64,000 bases of DNA, from NCBI RefSeq assembly GCF_002005405.1, contig NZ_CP019728.1, positions 806,001-870,000 of the forward strand. Direction: 5' to 3'. The notes under the pieces were generated by a model. That model did no database searches and was not told the DNA's origin. It saw nothing but the letters and a program-made list of their open reading frames with translations. The position numbers and the translations under genes were made by a program. How positions within the stretch are numbered: position 1 is the stretch's first letter; every line of letters begins with the position of its first letter. This document shows, one piece after another, positions 37,910 to 47,438 of this stretch. The stretch comes from Jeotgalibaca dankookensis. Lineage in GTDB: Bacteria > Bacillota > Bacilli > Lactobacillales > Aerococcaceae.

Positions 37910-38914
37910 ATGATACTTAAAACTTATAAAAAAAGATTAGCGTTACTTCTTGGTTCCTTATTCATTCTAGGAGCATGTACCGATCATACAGAAATAGAAA
38001 GCTCTTCCGCTAGTGCAGAGGGGGATTTTCCTTATATTGGGATCATGCAACTCATCTCGCACCCAGCGCTAGATGACATTACAGATGGTATTATCGATCA
38101 ACTTGAAACAGAAGGTTATATTGATGGTCAAACTGCAACGATTGATTTACAAAATGCGCAAGGCGATCAATCAAACATGCAGGCCATTGCAGAACGCTTT
38201 ATTTCAAACGACGCCGCGATTACCGTTGGAATTGCTACCCCAGCAGCACAAGCACTGGCGAGCATGAACTCGGATATTCCTATTATAATGGGTGCCATTA
38301 CAGATCCTTTAGCTGCAAATTTAGTCGCTTCTATGGAAGAACCTGGCGCAAATGTGACGGGTGTTAGTGATCAAATTCCCTTAGAAGAGCAATATGACTT
38401 GATTATGAAACTTGTCCCTGAGATAGAATCAATTGGCTTTTTATATTCTTCGAGTGAGGATAATTCTTTAAGCTCCGCAACACAAGCAGAAGAGATTGCT
38501 ACTTCCTTAGGATTAAAGGTTGTTACCAAGACCGTTAATAGTGCTAATGAGATTCCTCAAATTGCGGAATCGTTAGTCAGTGAAGTGGATGCTATCTGGG
38601 TTCCTACCGATAATATTATTGCCACAGGTATGTCCGCACTGATTGAAGTAACCGATGCCTATCAAATACCTGTTTTTCCTTCTGTCGATACTATGGTTGA
38701 AGAAGGTGGGCTGGCTGCTATTGGACTCAATCAATATGCCATTGGAACACAAACGGGTGCAGTTGTCGTAGATGTTTTAGAAGGGGCAGATCCAAGTAGT
38801 TATGCCATTCAATATCCAAGTGAAATTGAAAAAATAATCAATATAAAAACGGCTAAAAATCTTGGGATAACCATTCCGGATGAAATATTAGAAGGTGCCA
38901 TTATCTTTGAATAA
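37910..38914 (+). CDS. trpX: TrpX-type ABC transporter substrate-binding lipoprotein (predicted tryptophan)
   Basis: Lipoprotein with lipobox LGAC (Cys at about residue 22) and the periplasmic-binding fold of the ABC_sub_bind/TrpX family. Conserved stretches are HPALDDITDGI, NAQGDQSNMQAIAERF, VGIATPAAQALAS, GAITDPLAANLV, PGANVTGVSDQ and DAIWVPTDN. These closely resemble streptococcal TrpX. ATG at 37910 follows TTTGGAGG; an upstream in-frame extension would cross the terminator hairpin and is rejected. It is 334 residues and first in a three-gene ABC operon. Substrate is tryptophan by family; the Phe-Tyr-Trp leader supports an aromatic substrate. Confidence 0.87.
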   Translation: MILKTYKKRLALLLGSLFILGACTDHTEIESSSASAEGDFPYIGIMQLISHPALDDITDGIIDQLETEGYIDGQTATIDLQNAQGDQSNMQAIAERFISNDAAITVGIATPAAQALASMNSDIPIIMGAITDPLAANLVASMEEPGANVTGVSDQIPLEEQYDLIMKLVPEIESIGFLYSSSEDNSLSSATQAEEIATSLGLKVVTKTVNSANEIPQIAESLVSEVDAIWVPTDNIIATGMSALIEVTDAYQIPVFPSVDTMVEEGGLAAIGLNQYAIGTQTGAVVVDVLEGADPSSYAIQYPSEIEKIINIKTAKNLGITIPDEILEGAIIFE

Positions 38915-38938
38915 ATAAATTAGAAAGAAGGAATAAAA

Positions 38939-39850
38939 ATGAATATGATTATATCTGCCATCGCCCAAGGACTCATTTGGAGTCTACTAGCATTAGGACT
39001 ATTTATCAGCTACCGTATTTTAAATGTCGCTGATATGTCTACAGAGGGGTCTTTTACCTTAGGAGCTGCGGTTGCGGTTACTTCTATCACAAATGGACTA
39101 AACCCTTTTCTTTCTATTTTTTTATCATTAATCGCTGGTGCCTTAGCAGGAGGAGTTACGGGTTTTTTAATAACTAAACTCAATATTTCGAGTCTACTTG
39201 CTGGAATTCTTACAATGACGGGTCTCTACTCAGTCAATTTACGAGTTATGGGCAAAGCAAACGTAAACTTATTAGGACTAAACACCATTTTTTCAGGGAT
39301 ATCTGAACTGGGTCTTCCGCGACATAGTGATACGATTCTAATTGGAGTTTTAATCGTATTGGTCATTATTATTCTTTACAGTATTTTTTTTAAAACCGAA
39401 TTTGGTCAAGCACTTATTGCAACGGGCGACAACCAAGCAATGGCACGCTCGTTAGGAATCTCAACCAATATTATGACAACCGTTGGCCTGATGATGTCTA
39501 ATGGAGTTATTGCGTTAGCCGGTGGTGTAATCGCTCAGAGTAACGGCTATGCCGATATCCAAATGGGAATTGGTGCTATTGTGATTGGATTGGCTTCAAT
39601 TATTATAGGAGAAGTACTCTTCCCACATGTTTCTTTGAAAATTCGCCTCGTTTGTTTAGTACTGGGATCGATTATTTATCGTTTAGTAATGGTTCTCGTT
39701 TTAGAAGCAAATCTCAATCCAAATGACTTTAAATTAATTTCAGCTATTATGCTAGCAGGATTCCTAGCATTGCCTAAAATAAAAGCTGTTTATGATGTAA
39801 AAATTTATCGTAGAAAAATAGCTAAACCAATAGATAAGCAGGTGAAATAA
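38939..39850 (+). CDS. ABC transporter permease, TrpY type
   Basis: A 303-residue, multi-pass membrane protein of the LivH/BPD_transp_2 class with about eight to nine hydrophobic helices. Conserved features are LGLFISYRILNVADMSTEG near the N-terminus, TGFLITKLNISSLLAGILTM, and ATGDNQAMARSLGI, the cytoplasmic loop contacting the ATPase. It forms the membrane channel for the TrpX-type binding protein encoded 24 bases upstream. AAAGAAGG precedes ATG. The downstream ATPase gene is two bases away. Confidence 0.9.
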   Translation: MNMIISAIAQGLIWSLLALGLFISYRILNVADMSTEGSFTLGAAVAVTSITNGLNPFLSIFLSLIAGALAGGVTGFLITKLNISSLLAGILTMTGLYSVNLRVMGKANVNLLGLNTIFSGISELGLPRHSDTILIGVLIVLVIIILYSIFFKTEFGQALIATGDNQAMARSLGISTNIMTTVGLMMSNGVIALAGGVIAQSNGYADIQMGIGAIVIGLASIIIGEVLFPHVSLKIRLVCLVLGSIIYRLVMVLVLEANLNPNDFKLISAIMLAGFLALPKIKAVYDVKIYRRKIAKPIDKQVK

Positions 39851-39852
39851 TA

Positions 39853-41317
<1,465 letters not shown>

Positions 41318-41324
41318 ACCCGAC

Positions 41325-41354
41325 GTGCTGTTCTGAAAAGAACGGCACTTTTTT
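41325..41354 (+). terminator. Terminator after xpt
   Basis: Stem GTGCTGTTCT / AGAACGGCAC (one G-U pair) with a short GAAA loop, followed by six T. Confidence 0.92.
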
Positions 41355-41429
41355 ATATGGAATATGTTAAACTAAGAAGATAAAAGGGTATAAATTCCTA
41401 GATAACGAGACTAAGACGGAGGGGATTAA

Positions 41430-42632
41430 GTGTTAACAGGAAAACATGTTACGGTATTTGTCACCGGAGGTATTGCTGTCTATAAAGCAGCAGACCTTGT
41501 GCGTAAATTTATTAAAGCTGGAGCAATCGTGCGTGTTGCTATGACTGAGAGTGCCACGAAATTTGTTCAGCCGTTGACTTTTCAAATTCTATCGCGCCAT
41601 GAAGTCTATACAGATACTTTTGATGAGAAAGACCCAAATAATGTATCGCATATTCATTTAGCAGATTGGACAGAGTTAGCGGTCGTGGTACCGGCAACTT
41701 CTAATATACTAGCTAAAATGGCGCATGGGATTGCTGACAATATGGTATCAACCACATTAATGGCAACTACAGCGCCTCGGTTGATTGTACCAGCTATGAA
41801 TCAAAATATGCTGGAAAATTTAGCTACACAAGCTAATCTAGAAACCTTAAGAAGTTTTGGATATACAATCATGGAACCAGATACTGGATTCCTTGCAGAA
41901 GGATATGAAGGAAAAGGGCGTATGCCTGAACCAGATAAGATAGCAGAAGCAGCTCATCAGTTATTAATCAAAACTTCCAGCGATTTACCACTCAAAGGTA
42001 AAAATGTTTTAGTTTCAGCAGGAGGCACCATTGAGCGTATTGATCCCGTTCGCTATATCACTAATGATTCTTCTGGGAAAATGGGCTATCGCTTAGCAGA
42101 GGCAGCTCGTGACTTAGGAGCGATGGTTACATTGGTCTCAGCATCTAAACTCGAACATCCGTTCGGAGTAACAGTTAAAGAGGTACAAAGTGCACGCGAG
42201 ATGCAAGCTGAATTGATGGCTAGCTTTGATGAGGCGAATATAGTCATTATGGCAGCGGCAGTATCTGATTATCGGCCAGTTAATCAAGCGGATCGTAAGA
42301 TGAAAAAAACAGATACCGATATCCAAATCAATTTAGAAGAAAATCCAGATATATTGGCAACGATGGGTCAATTGAAAAATAAACAGTTTTTGATTGGTTT
42401 TGCAGCAGAAACGAATGACGTTGAAAAATATGCCTTAGATAAACTAAAACGTAAACAAGCAGATATGATTGTTGCAAATGATGTATCAAAAGCAGACGCC
42501 GGGTTCAACAAAGATACTAACGAAGTTATCATTATACAACCAAACCACAAACCAATTCATATTGATACAGATACTAAAGAAGCTATTGCAAAAGAAATTT
42601 TACAGATTGCAATAAATAATCTTAAATTGTAA
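41430..42632 (+). CDS. coaBC: Bifunctional CoaBC (phosphopantothenoylcysteine synthetase/decarboxylase)
   Basis: CoaBC makes 4'-phosphopantetheine for coenzyme A: the C-terminal CoaB joins Cys to phosphopantothenate and the N-terminal flavoprotein CoaC decarboxylates it. CoaC shows GGIAVYKAADLVRK, catalytic His in HIHLADW, and PAMNQNML. CoaB starts near residue 190 with GKNVLVSAGGT, NDSSGKMGYRLAEAA and IGFAAETND. The usual substrate-lid Cys (LACGYEGKGRM in many homologues) is Glu here: FLAEGYEGKGRM. The start is GTG after GGAGGGG; 400 residues. Confidence 0.94.
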   Translation: MLTGKHVTVFVTGGIAVYKAADLVRKFIKAGAIVRVAMTESATKFVQPLTFQILSRHEVYTDTFDEKDPNNVSHIHLADWTELAVVVPATSNILAKMAHGIADNMVSTTLMATTAPRLIVPAMNQNMLENLATQANLETLRSFGYTIMEPDTGFLAEGYEGKGRMPEPDKIAEAAHQLLIKTSSDLPLKGKNVLVSAGGTIERIDPVRYITNDSSGKMGYRLAEAARDLGAMVTLVSASKLEHPFGVTVKEVQSAREMQAELMASFDEANIVIMAAAVSDYRPVNQADRKMKKTDTDIQINLEENPDILATMGQLKNKQFLIGFAAETNDVEKYALDKLKRKQADMIVANDVSKADAGFNKDTNEVIIIQPNHKPIHIDTDTKEAIAKEILQIAINNLKL

Positions 42633-42785
42633 AATATTGAGATAGTAAAATAGCTAATTTATAAATTTAATTAAATAGGTTAGTTTTTAGAAAATCAAGG
42701 CATAAATGGGCAGGATTGGCCATATTGAAAAAGGTATAGATAACTTAGTATAATATATATTATGTAAACTAGAATAAAATGAGTT

Positions 42786-42822
42786 AAAAAGAGGCAAAGA
42801 TGCGAATCTTCCCTCTTTTTTC
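42786..42822. terminator. Terminator between coaBC and the radical SAM gene
   Basis: AAAAAGAGG(C)AAAGAT pairs with ATCTT(C)CCTCTTTTT, followed by T tracts on both strands. It can serve both convergent genes. The 150 bases between coaBC and this hairpin are AT-rich with a promoter-like TTGAAA-18-TATAAT (42725-42754). Confidence 0.78.
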
Positions 42823-42833
42823 TTTTATATTTT

Positions 42834-43760
42834 TTAAGCATATTTTATTCCCTGGAAACTATTTCGTTTTTCTAGCTCATCATCAATAGCATTTAATATT
42901 TCCCATTTTTTTAAACTCCACATAGGACCAACTAACGTTTCTCTAGGTGCATCACCTGTCAGCCGGTGAATGATAATATTTCTAGGTATTATTTCAAGCT
43001 GATCACAAATTAATTGTACGTATTCATCTTTTTCCATCAACTTTAGCCGTCCATAGTGATAATCACGTAGCATTTTGGTATTTTTCATTAAATGCAAAAG
43101 GTGCAATTTAACGCCTTGGATATCTGAATCAGCAACCATTCGCTGAACACTTTCCATCATCATGTCATAATTCTCACCGGGAAGACCATTAATCAAGTGG
43201 GTGCAGACACGTATACCGTGCTGGCGAAGTCTAGCAACAGCATCAAGGTAAGTCTGGTAGTCATGGGCACGATTAATCATTTTACTGGTTTGTTCATGAA
43301 TTGTTTGTAAACCCAGTTCAATCCACAGATAATAGCGTTGATTCAGTTCAGCCAAGTAGGCAATCGTATCGTCAGGCAAACAATCAGGTCTCGTTGCTAT
43401 CATAATTCCGACGACACCATCTTCATTGACTACTTGTTCAAAACGTTGACGTAATACATCGACAGGTGCATGTGTATTGGTAAAGTTTTGAAAATAGGCG
43501 ATATATTTATTTGTATGAGGCCATTTTTTGTGCATTTGATCAATCCCTTTCCGCATTTGAAGCGGTAAAGGATCAACACGGTCTTGAGCAAAGTCTCCAG
43601 AGCCAGAAACACTGCAAAAAGTGCACCCACCGTAGGCCACAGTGCCATCTCTATTTGGACAATCGAACCCACCATCTAAAGCTACTTTGAAAACTTTCCC
43701 ACCAAATTGTTCTTTCAAATGATTATTCAGAGTTTGATATCTTTTTTCTCGACCTTGCAA
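42834..43760 (-). CDS. TIGR01212-family radical SAM protein (YtqA/YhcC-like)
   Basis: Radical SAM enzyme of unknown reaction. The iron-sulfur motif is the extended CPNRDGTVAYGGCTFC (near residues 29-44), typical of TIGR01212 and related to the Elp3-like group. Further on are the FQNFTNTHAP, ATRPDCL, WIELGLQT and CTHLINGLPGE blocks. It is 308 residues. The start is TTG, supported by GAGGTGAA six to seven bases upstream. It lies 16 bases after the ornithine-cyclodeaminase-like gene and may share its transcript. Confidence 0.9.
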   Translation of the reverse strand: MQGREKRYQTLNNHLKEQFGGKVFKVALDGGFDCPNRDGTVAYGGCTFCSVSGSGDFAQDRVDPLPLQMRKGIDQMHKKWPHTNKYIAYFQNFTNTHAPVDVLRQRFEQVVNEDGVVGIMIATRPDCLPDDTIAYLAELNQRYYLWIELGLQTIHEQTSKMINRAHDYQTYLDAVARLRQHGIRVCTHLINGLPGENYDMMMESVQRMVADSDIQGVKLHLLHLMKNTKMLRDYHYGRLKLMEKDEYVQLICDQLEIIPRNIIIHRLTGDAPRETLVGPMWSLKKWEILNAIDDELEKRNSFQGIKYA

Positions 43761-43776
43761 TTACTTCACCTCTTAC

Positions 43777-44781
43777 TTAATTATAATTAATAAAGGAATA
43801 GTTCTCTCCTAAACCTTGCTCAAGCGCTCGTTTATAGACGTGACCGGCAATAGAAACGTCCATTGCGCCTGTCCCGATTGGAATACACATAATGATTTCT
43901 TCTTGAAAATTGGGCATCTCAACAGCACCGATTGCAAGTTGCCCTAAGGTTGTAAAAATATTTTCCTCAGTCACCCTACCTTCTTTATGCAGTTTTTTAA
44001 GTGCTCCTCTGTTAAGTGCTTGATCGGGATGGTCTACAATTATTTTGTCAACTGATAAAATAAGGTCGTCGTCAACTTCTTGGAAAGAGCCCATTGGAAA
44101 GACAACAGTCCCTGGCTTTATCCATTCTCTGAGTAGAATAGGTTCTTGTGCGTTCGTTACAGTAATGAGAATTTCCGCTTGCGCAGCCTTCTCACCCTCT
44201 TCTGGATTACAAATAATAGTCTCTCCTGAAACGTATTGCTTCATTTCATTTGCGTATATCTCAGCGGTCTCACGACGATGATTCCACACGCGTAACTCTG
44301 TGATTTCATACAAGTCAGCAATAGCTTCTAATTGGAAACGCGCTTGCTCCCCCGCTCCATACATACCGATGCTTACCTTATCTTTAAAGCCAAGGTATTT
44401 TAGGGAGTTAGCGGTTTGAGCGCCGGTTCGAAGATTGCTAATGTAGGTTCCTTCCATGACAGAGATAAATTCACCCATACGTGGATCTAAAAGTAAGATC
44501 ATAGCTGAAATATAAGGTAACCCAGCTTCACGTCTCTCCCCTGCTATTCCACTTACCCATTTAATCCCTGCAAGATCCATATCACCAATGTAGGCGGGCA
44601 TCGCGTTAACAAATCCTTCATGAAATGGATAGCCACCAGTCTCACCTAGGTCTAAAGACACCTTGGAAGGATTAATGACTGTTTTATTACCAAACCCTTG
44701 AAAAGTTTGATCAATAATGCGGTTTGCATCATGCATGGTTACTAACTTTTTTATTATTTCTTCGTTTAATAATCGTGTCAT
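43777..44781 (-). CDS. Ornithine cyclodeaminase / mu-crystallin family NAD(P)-dependent enzyme
   Basis: A 334-residue member of the OCD/mu-crystallin family. The substrate half carries GIKWVSG (Lys near 75) and the nucleotide-binding Rossmann region has SIGMYGAGEQARFQLEA. Later blocks are ILITVTNAQEPIL and FPMGSFQEVDDD. The family includes ornithine cyclodeaminase, alanine dehydrogenase, ketimine reductases and others, and the sequence does not tell these apart. It is preceded by GGTGG-type ribosome-binding bases. It is followed by a radical SAM gene on the same strand. Confidence 0.85.
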   Translation of the reverse strand: MTRLLNEEIIKKLVTMHDANRIIDQTFQGFGNKTVINPSKVSLDLGETGGYPFHEGFVNAMPAYIGDMDLAGIKWVSGIAGERREAGLPYISAMILLLDPRMGEFISVMEGTYISNLRTGAQTANSLKYLGFKDKVSIGMYGAGEQARFQLEAIADLYEITELRVWNHRRETAEIYANEMKQYVSGETIICNPEEGEKAAQAEILITVTNAQEPILLREWIKPGTVVFPMGSFQEVDDDLILSVDKIIVDHPDQALNRGALKKLHKEGRVTEENIFTTLGQLAIGAVEMPNFQEEIIMCIPIGTGAMDVSIAGHVYKRALEQGLGENYSFINYN

Positions 44782-44877
44782 AAAATCACCACCTCTTATA
44801 ATTATTCTATTTGTATTATATCAAATCATACCATAAGCAAGTGATAAAATGATTCATTATCTAATCTACACAATAGA

Positions 44878-44905
44878 AAAAAACTGGTATAAACCAGTTT
44901 TAATC
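44878..44905 (-). terminator. Terminator after the aldo/keto reductase gene
   Basis: Stem AAAACTGG / CCAGTTTT with a six-base loop; on the minus strand it is followed by a run of T. Confidence 0.8.
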
Positions 44906-44915
44906 TGTAACTTAT

Positions 44916-45740
44916 TTATAGCGATAGATTATCTAAAAAGTCCATATCTTCTTGTTCAATCTCAAAATCTAAATCTGCATTTTCTAAAATATATTTATCA
45001 TGGACAGATTTTGGTAGAATCACTAACCCATTCTGAAGTGGATAACGATAGGCTATCTGAGCAATAGATTTGTCATACTTATCTGCAATCTTTTTAATAT
45101 CTTGGTTATCCAGCAATCTTCCTGTTCCTAACGAAGAATAGCCCTCAACGATAATGTCATTTTCTTGGCAGAACTTAACAATTTCTGGCTGTGTATTACC
45201 AATATGATATTGGATTTGGTTCACAGTAGGCTTAACACCCGTTTCGTTTATTAAGTTCTTTAAGTCGTCGACATTAAAGTTCGAAACGCCAATTGCGCGG
45301 ATGAGCTTTTTATCATAGGCTTCACGCATGGCGCTCCAAACATCGACATTTTCTTTATAAAAATTGGGACGACTTTCTTTGTGACTAAACAAGCGCCATG
45401 GAGTTGGACAGTGGATTAACATAAGGTCTAAATATTCAATATCTAAATCAGCTAATTGCTCGTGAATATCAAGCATAGCCTTTGTATAAGTTTTAGACTC
45501 ACCTCTAACTTTAGATGTGATAAAAATACCTTCGCGATTTACTCCACTTGCTTTAATGCCTTCTCTAATGCCCTTAGCATTTTCATAGGCATGCGCAGTG
45601 TCGATATGCAGATAACCATTATTAAGTGCAAACTCGGTTGGATGAACAGCTTCTGGTGTTTTTACTTGCCATGTTCCTAAAGCTATTTTAGGAATTGAAA
45701 CACCATTTGACAACATATAAGATTCTTCTAGAATAGTCAT
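44916..45740 (-). CDS. Aldo/keto reductase (AKR5-like)
   Basis: NADPH-dependent carbonyl reductase of the TIM-barrel aldo/keto reductase superfamily. The catalytic tetrad is visible: Asp in HIDTAHAYEN with the following Tyr, Lys in ITSKVR, and His in LIHCP. The cofactor segment IAQIAYRYPLQNGLVILPKS is at the C-terminal side. It is 274 residues, and GAAGGAGAA precedes ATG. Substrate is not predictable; many homologues reduce methylglyoxal or diketogulonate-type compounds. A possible catabolite-response site lies upstream (TTATAACGCTTACA, 45763-45776, two mismatches). Confidence 0.9.
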   Translation of the reverse strand: MTILEESYMLSNGVSIPKIALGTWQVKTPEAVHPTEFALNNGYLHIDTAHAYENAKGIREGIKASGVNREGIFITSKVRGESKTYTKAMLDIHEQLADLDIEYLDLMLIHCPTPWRLFSHKESRPNFYKENVDVWSAMREAYDKKLIRAIGVSNFNVDDLKNLINETGVKPTVNQIQYHIGNTQPEIVKFCQENDIIVEGYSSLGTGRLLDNQDIKKIADKYDKSIAQIAYRYPLQNGLVILPKSVHDKYILENADLDFEIEQEDMDFLDNLSL

Positions 45741-45887
45741 AATTCTCCTTCTTTCTTGAATTTTATAACGCTTACATTTTCATTATAGTCGTCTTGACCC
45801 ATTCTGACAAATAATTAAAGCTCCTCTTTATATTTCATCTCTTTACAATGCTATACTATAGGTATAAACGAATAAAAGGAGAAGATT

Positions 45888-46493
45888 ATGGTTACTAAAG
45901 AACGTGCACGAGAAATATTAGAACAAATTATTGCTCTGTACCCTGATGCCCAAACTATTTTAAAATATCGTAATAACTTCGAATTACTGATTGCAGTCAT
46001 GCTGAGTGCTCAAACAACAGATATGGCAGTTAATAAAGTTACTAAAAAATTATTTGAACGATTTCCCGATCCTGCTAGCTTTGCAGTTTCTTCACCGGAA
46101 GAAATTGAGCCTTATATCCAATCGATAGGACTTTACCGTAATAAAGCCAAATACATTTATACTTGTTCAAATCAATTAATAAAAAATTTTGGTGGTAAAG
46201 TTCCAAGTAATCGGAAAGATTTAGAGTCTTTGGCTGGAATTGGTAGAAAAACGGCTAATGTCGTCTTGAGTGTTGGGTTTAATATCCCAGCATTTCCAGT
46301 CGATACGCATGTTTCGCGAGTCTGCAAACACCATGGAATTGTTCCTCCTGATGCAACGCCTCTAGAAATAGAAAAAATTGTAACTGATATTTTACCCGCC
46401 GATTTGTGGAAACAAGCCCACCATGCCCTTATCTTTTTTGGGCGAAATATATGCACACCTCGCAACCCAAAATGTGGTGAATACTTAATTTGA
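45888..46493 (+). CDS. nth: Endonuclease III (DNA glycosylase/AP lyase) with truncated iron-sulfur loop
   Basis: Nth removes oxidised pyrimidines and cleaves the abasic strand. The helix-hairpin-helix is LAGIGRKTANVVLSVG with catalytic Lys121, and Asp139 lies in PVDTHVSR. The C-terminus normally supplies four Cys to a [4Fe-4S] cluster (C-x6-C-x2-C-x5-C). Here only Cys189 and Cys196 are present; the third position is Tyr199 (TAC) and the protein stops at residue 201. The catalytic residues are intact. No other frame restores the lost Cys residues. Confidence 0.92.
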   Translation: MVTKERAREILEQIIALYPDAQTILKYRNNFELLIAVMLSAQTTDMAVNKVTKKLFERFPDPASFAVSSPEEIEPYIQSIGLYRNKAKYIYTCSNQLIKNFGGKVPSNRKDLESLAGIGRKTANVVLSVGFNIPAFPVDTHVSRVCKHHGIVPPDATPLEIEKIVTDILPADLWKQAHHALIFFGRNICTPRNPKCGEYLI

Positions 46494-46545
46494 AAAATAA
46501 AGAGCTTTTAACCTTTGTATTAATTTGTGCTTATTTGTGTTATTA

Positions 46546-46566
46546 TTTAGTTATAAAATAACTAAA
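46546..46566. promoter_or_regulatory. Perfect palindrome, probable operator of the HTH gene
   Basis: TTTAGTTAT, three-base spacer AAA, then ATAACTAAA, an exact nine-base inverted repeat 39 bases upstream of the helix-turn-helix gene and within its AT-rich promoter region. Autoregulation is the simplest explanation but is an inference. Confidence 0.55.
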
Positions 46567-46605
46567 ATAAACTAATTAAACATAATTATCGAAAGGGGAT
46601 AAATT

Positions 46606-47367
46606 ATGGCAAATAAAATTTATACGGTTAAAGATGTTTCAGAAATACTTAATGTTCATCCTAATACTATAAAAAATATGATAAGTGACGGTCGTTTAAG
46701 AGCCTGGAAAACACGTGGAAATACTGGACATTATCGTTTTAACGAAACGGATGTTAATGACTATCTTGAAAGAGAAGGTTTGCCAGGTTTAGCTTTTAAG
46801 CGGGAAAAACCTCTGCCAGTAGCTTACGGTGAGGAGAATGAGACTCTAGACGAAGAAGCAATTTATATAGCCACACTCCAACTCTTTCGTGAAGTTGGTT
46901 CTCCTCTTAAGGTATTTGGTAGCTATATGGAAACATTAACTTTAGAAGAATATGCCAATCAATTAAAAGGACGTGCGCATATTTGGGTATTGGAGACTAT
47001 AAGACAAGCTGAGCTCGCTTTTTCCAATTCTGTACTCGCACAAGTATATCCGGACTTTGCTTACTTTATTGATCAAATTAAAATCGGCATTGCAAGTAAA
47101 AATCGTCTGGATGGTGGTTTAACTTTAACGAGTGTACTTCTGATTCCCAATGGTATTCAAACAAGAATATTAGACGGTACCTTGCAGCAATTTCATTCTT
47201 ATTTAGGGCCTGGCCTTATTGAATTAAATTGGAAGGAACGTCACTCTTATTATTTGGGTATGCAAGCAATTTCTCTAGAAAAATTTAAAACAGCCATCTT
47301 AGATCGCAATGGCTACTTTTTCCAAAGTTTTTTACGTAAGATTGAAGAAGAAGAAAAGAAACGTTGA
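46606..47367 (+). CDS. Excisionase-type helix-turn-helix protein with a C-terminal domain of unknown function
   Basis: The N-terminal 55 residues form a MerR/excisionase-like winged helix: IYTVKDVSEILNVHPNTIKNMISDGRL, then RWK-type wing GNTGHYRF and DVNDYLERE. The remaining about 190 residues (from roughly 65) have no motif I recognise; they are mixed alpha/beta, with LTSVLLIPNGIQTRI and a final EEEEKKR tail. The layout suggests a transcription regulator with a sensor or oligomerisation domain. A GAAAGGGG ribosome-binding site precedes ATG. It is a single-gene unit with its own palindrome upstream and a terminator downstream. No target can be named. Confidence 0.75.
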   Translation: MANKIYTVKDVSEILNVHPNTIKNMISDGRLRAWKTRGNTGHYRFNETDVNDYLEREGLPGLAFKREKPLPVAYGEENETLDEEAIYIATLQLFREVGSPLKVFGSYMETLTLEEYANQLKGRAHIWVLETIRQAELAFSNSVLAQVYPDFAYFIDQIKIGIASKNRLDGGLTLTSVLLIPNGIQTRILDGTLQQFHSYLGPGLIELNWKERHSYYLGMQAISLEKFKTAILDRNGYFFQSFLRKIEEEEKKR

Positions 47368-47399
47368 GATAGCTCTTTAGTTAACCTTTTGAGCCCACA

Positions 47400-47438
47400 C
47401 AAAAAACCATTCTAAAAATTTAGAATGGTTTTTTTTTT
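47400..47438. terminator. Terminator between the HTH gene and the lysine-type ABC transporter
   Basis: Stem AACCATTCTA / TAGAATGGTT with a six-base loop, followed by about ten T on the plus strand and preceded by six A, so it can act in both directions. Confidence 0.92.

Noticed and set aside
37577-37910. T-box element before trpX
   Set aside because: No T-box consensus (AGGGTGGNACCGCG-like) and no Stem I specifier pattern; a leader peptide and hairpins are present instead.
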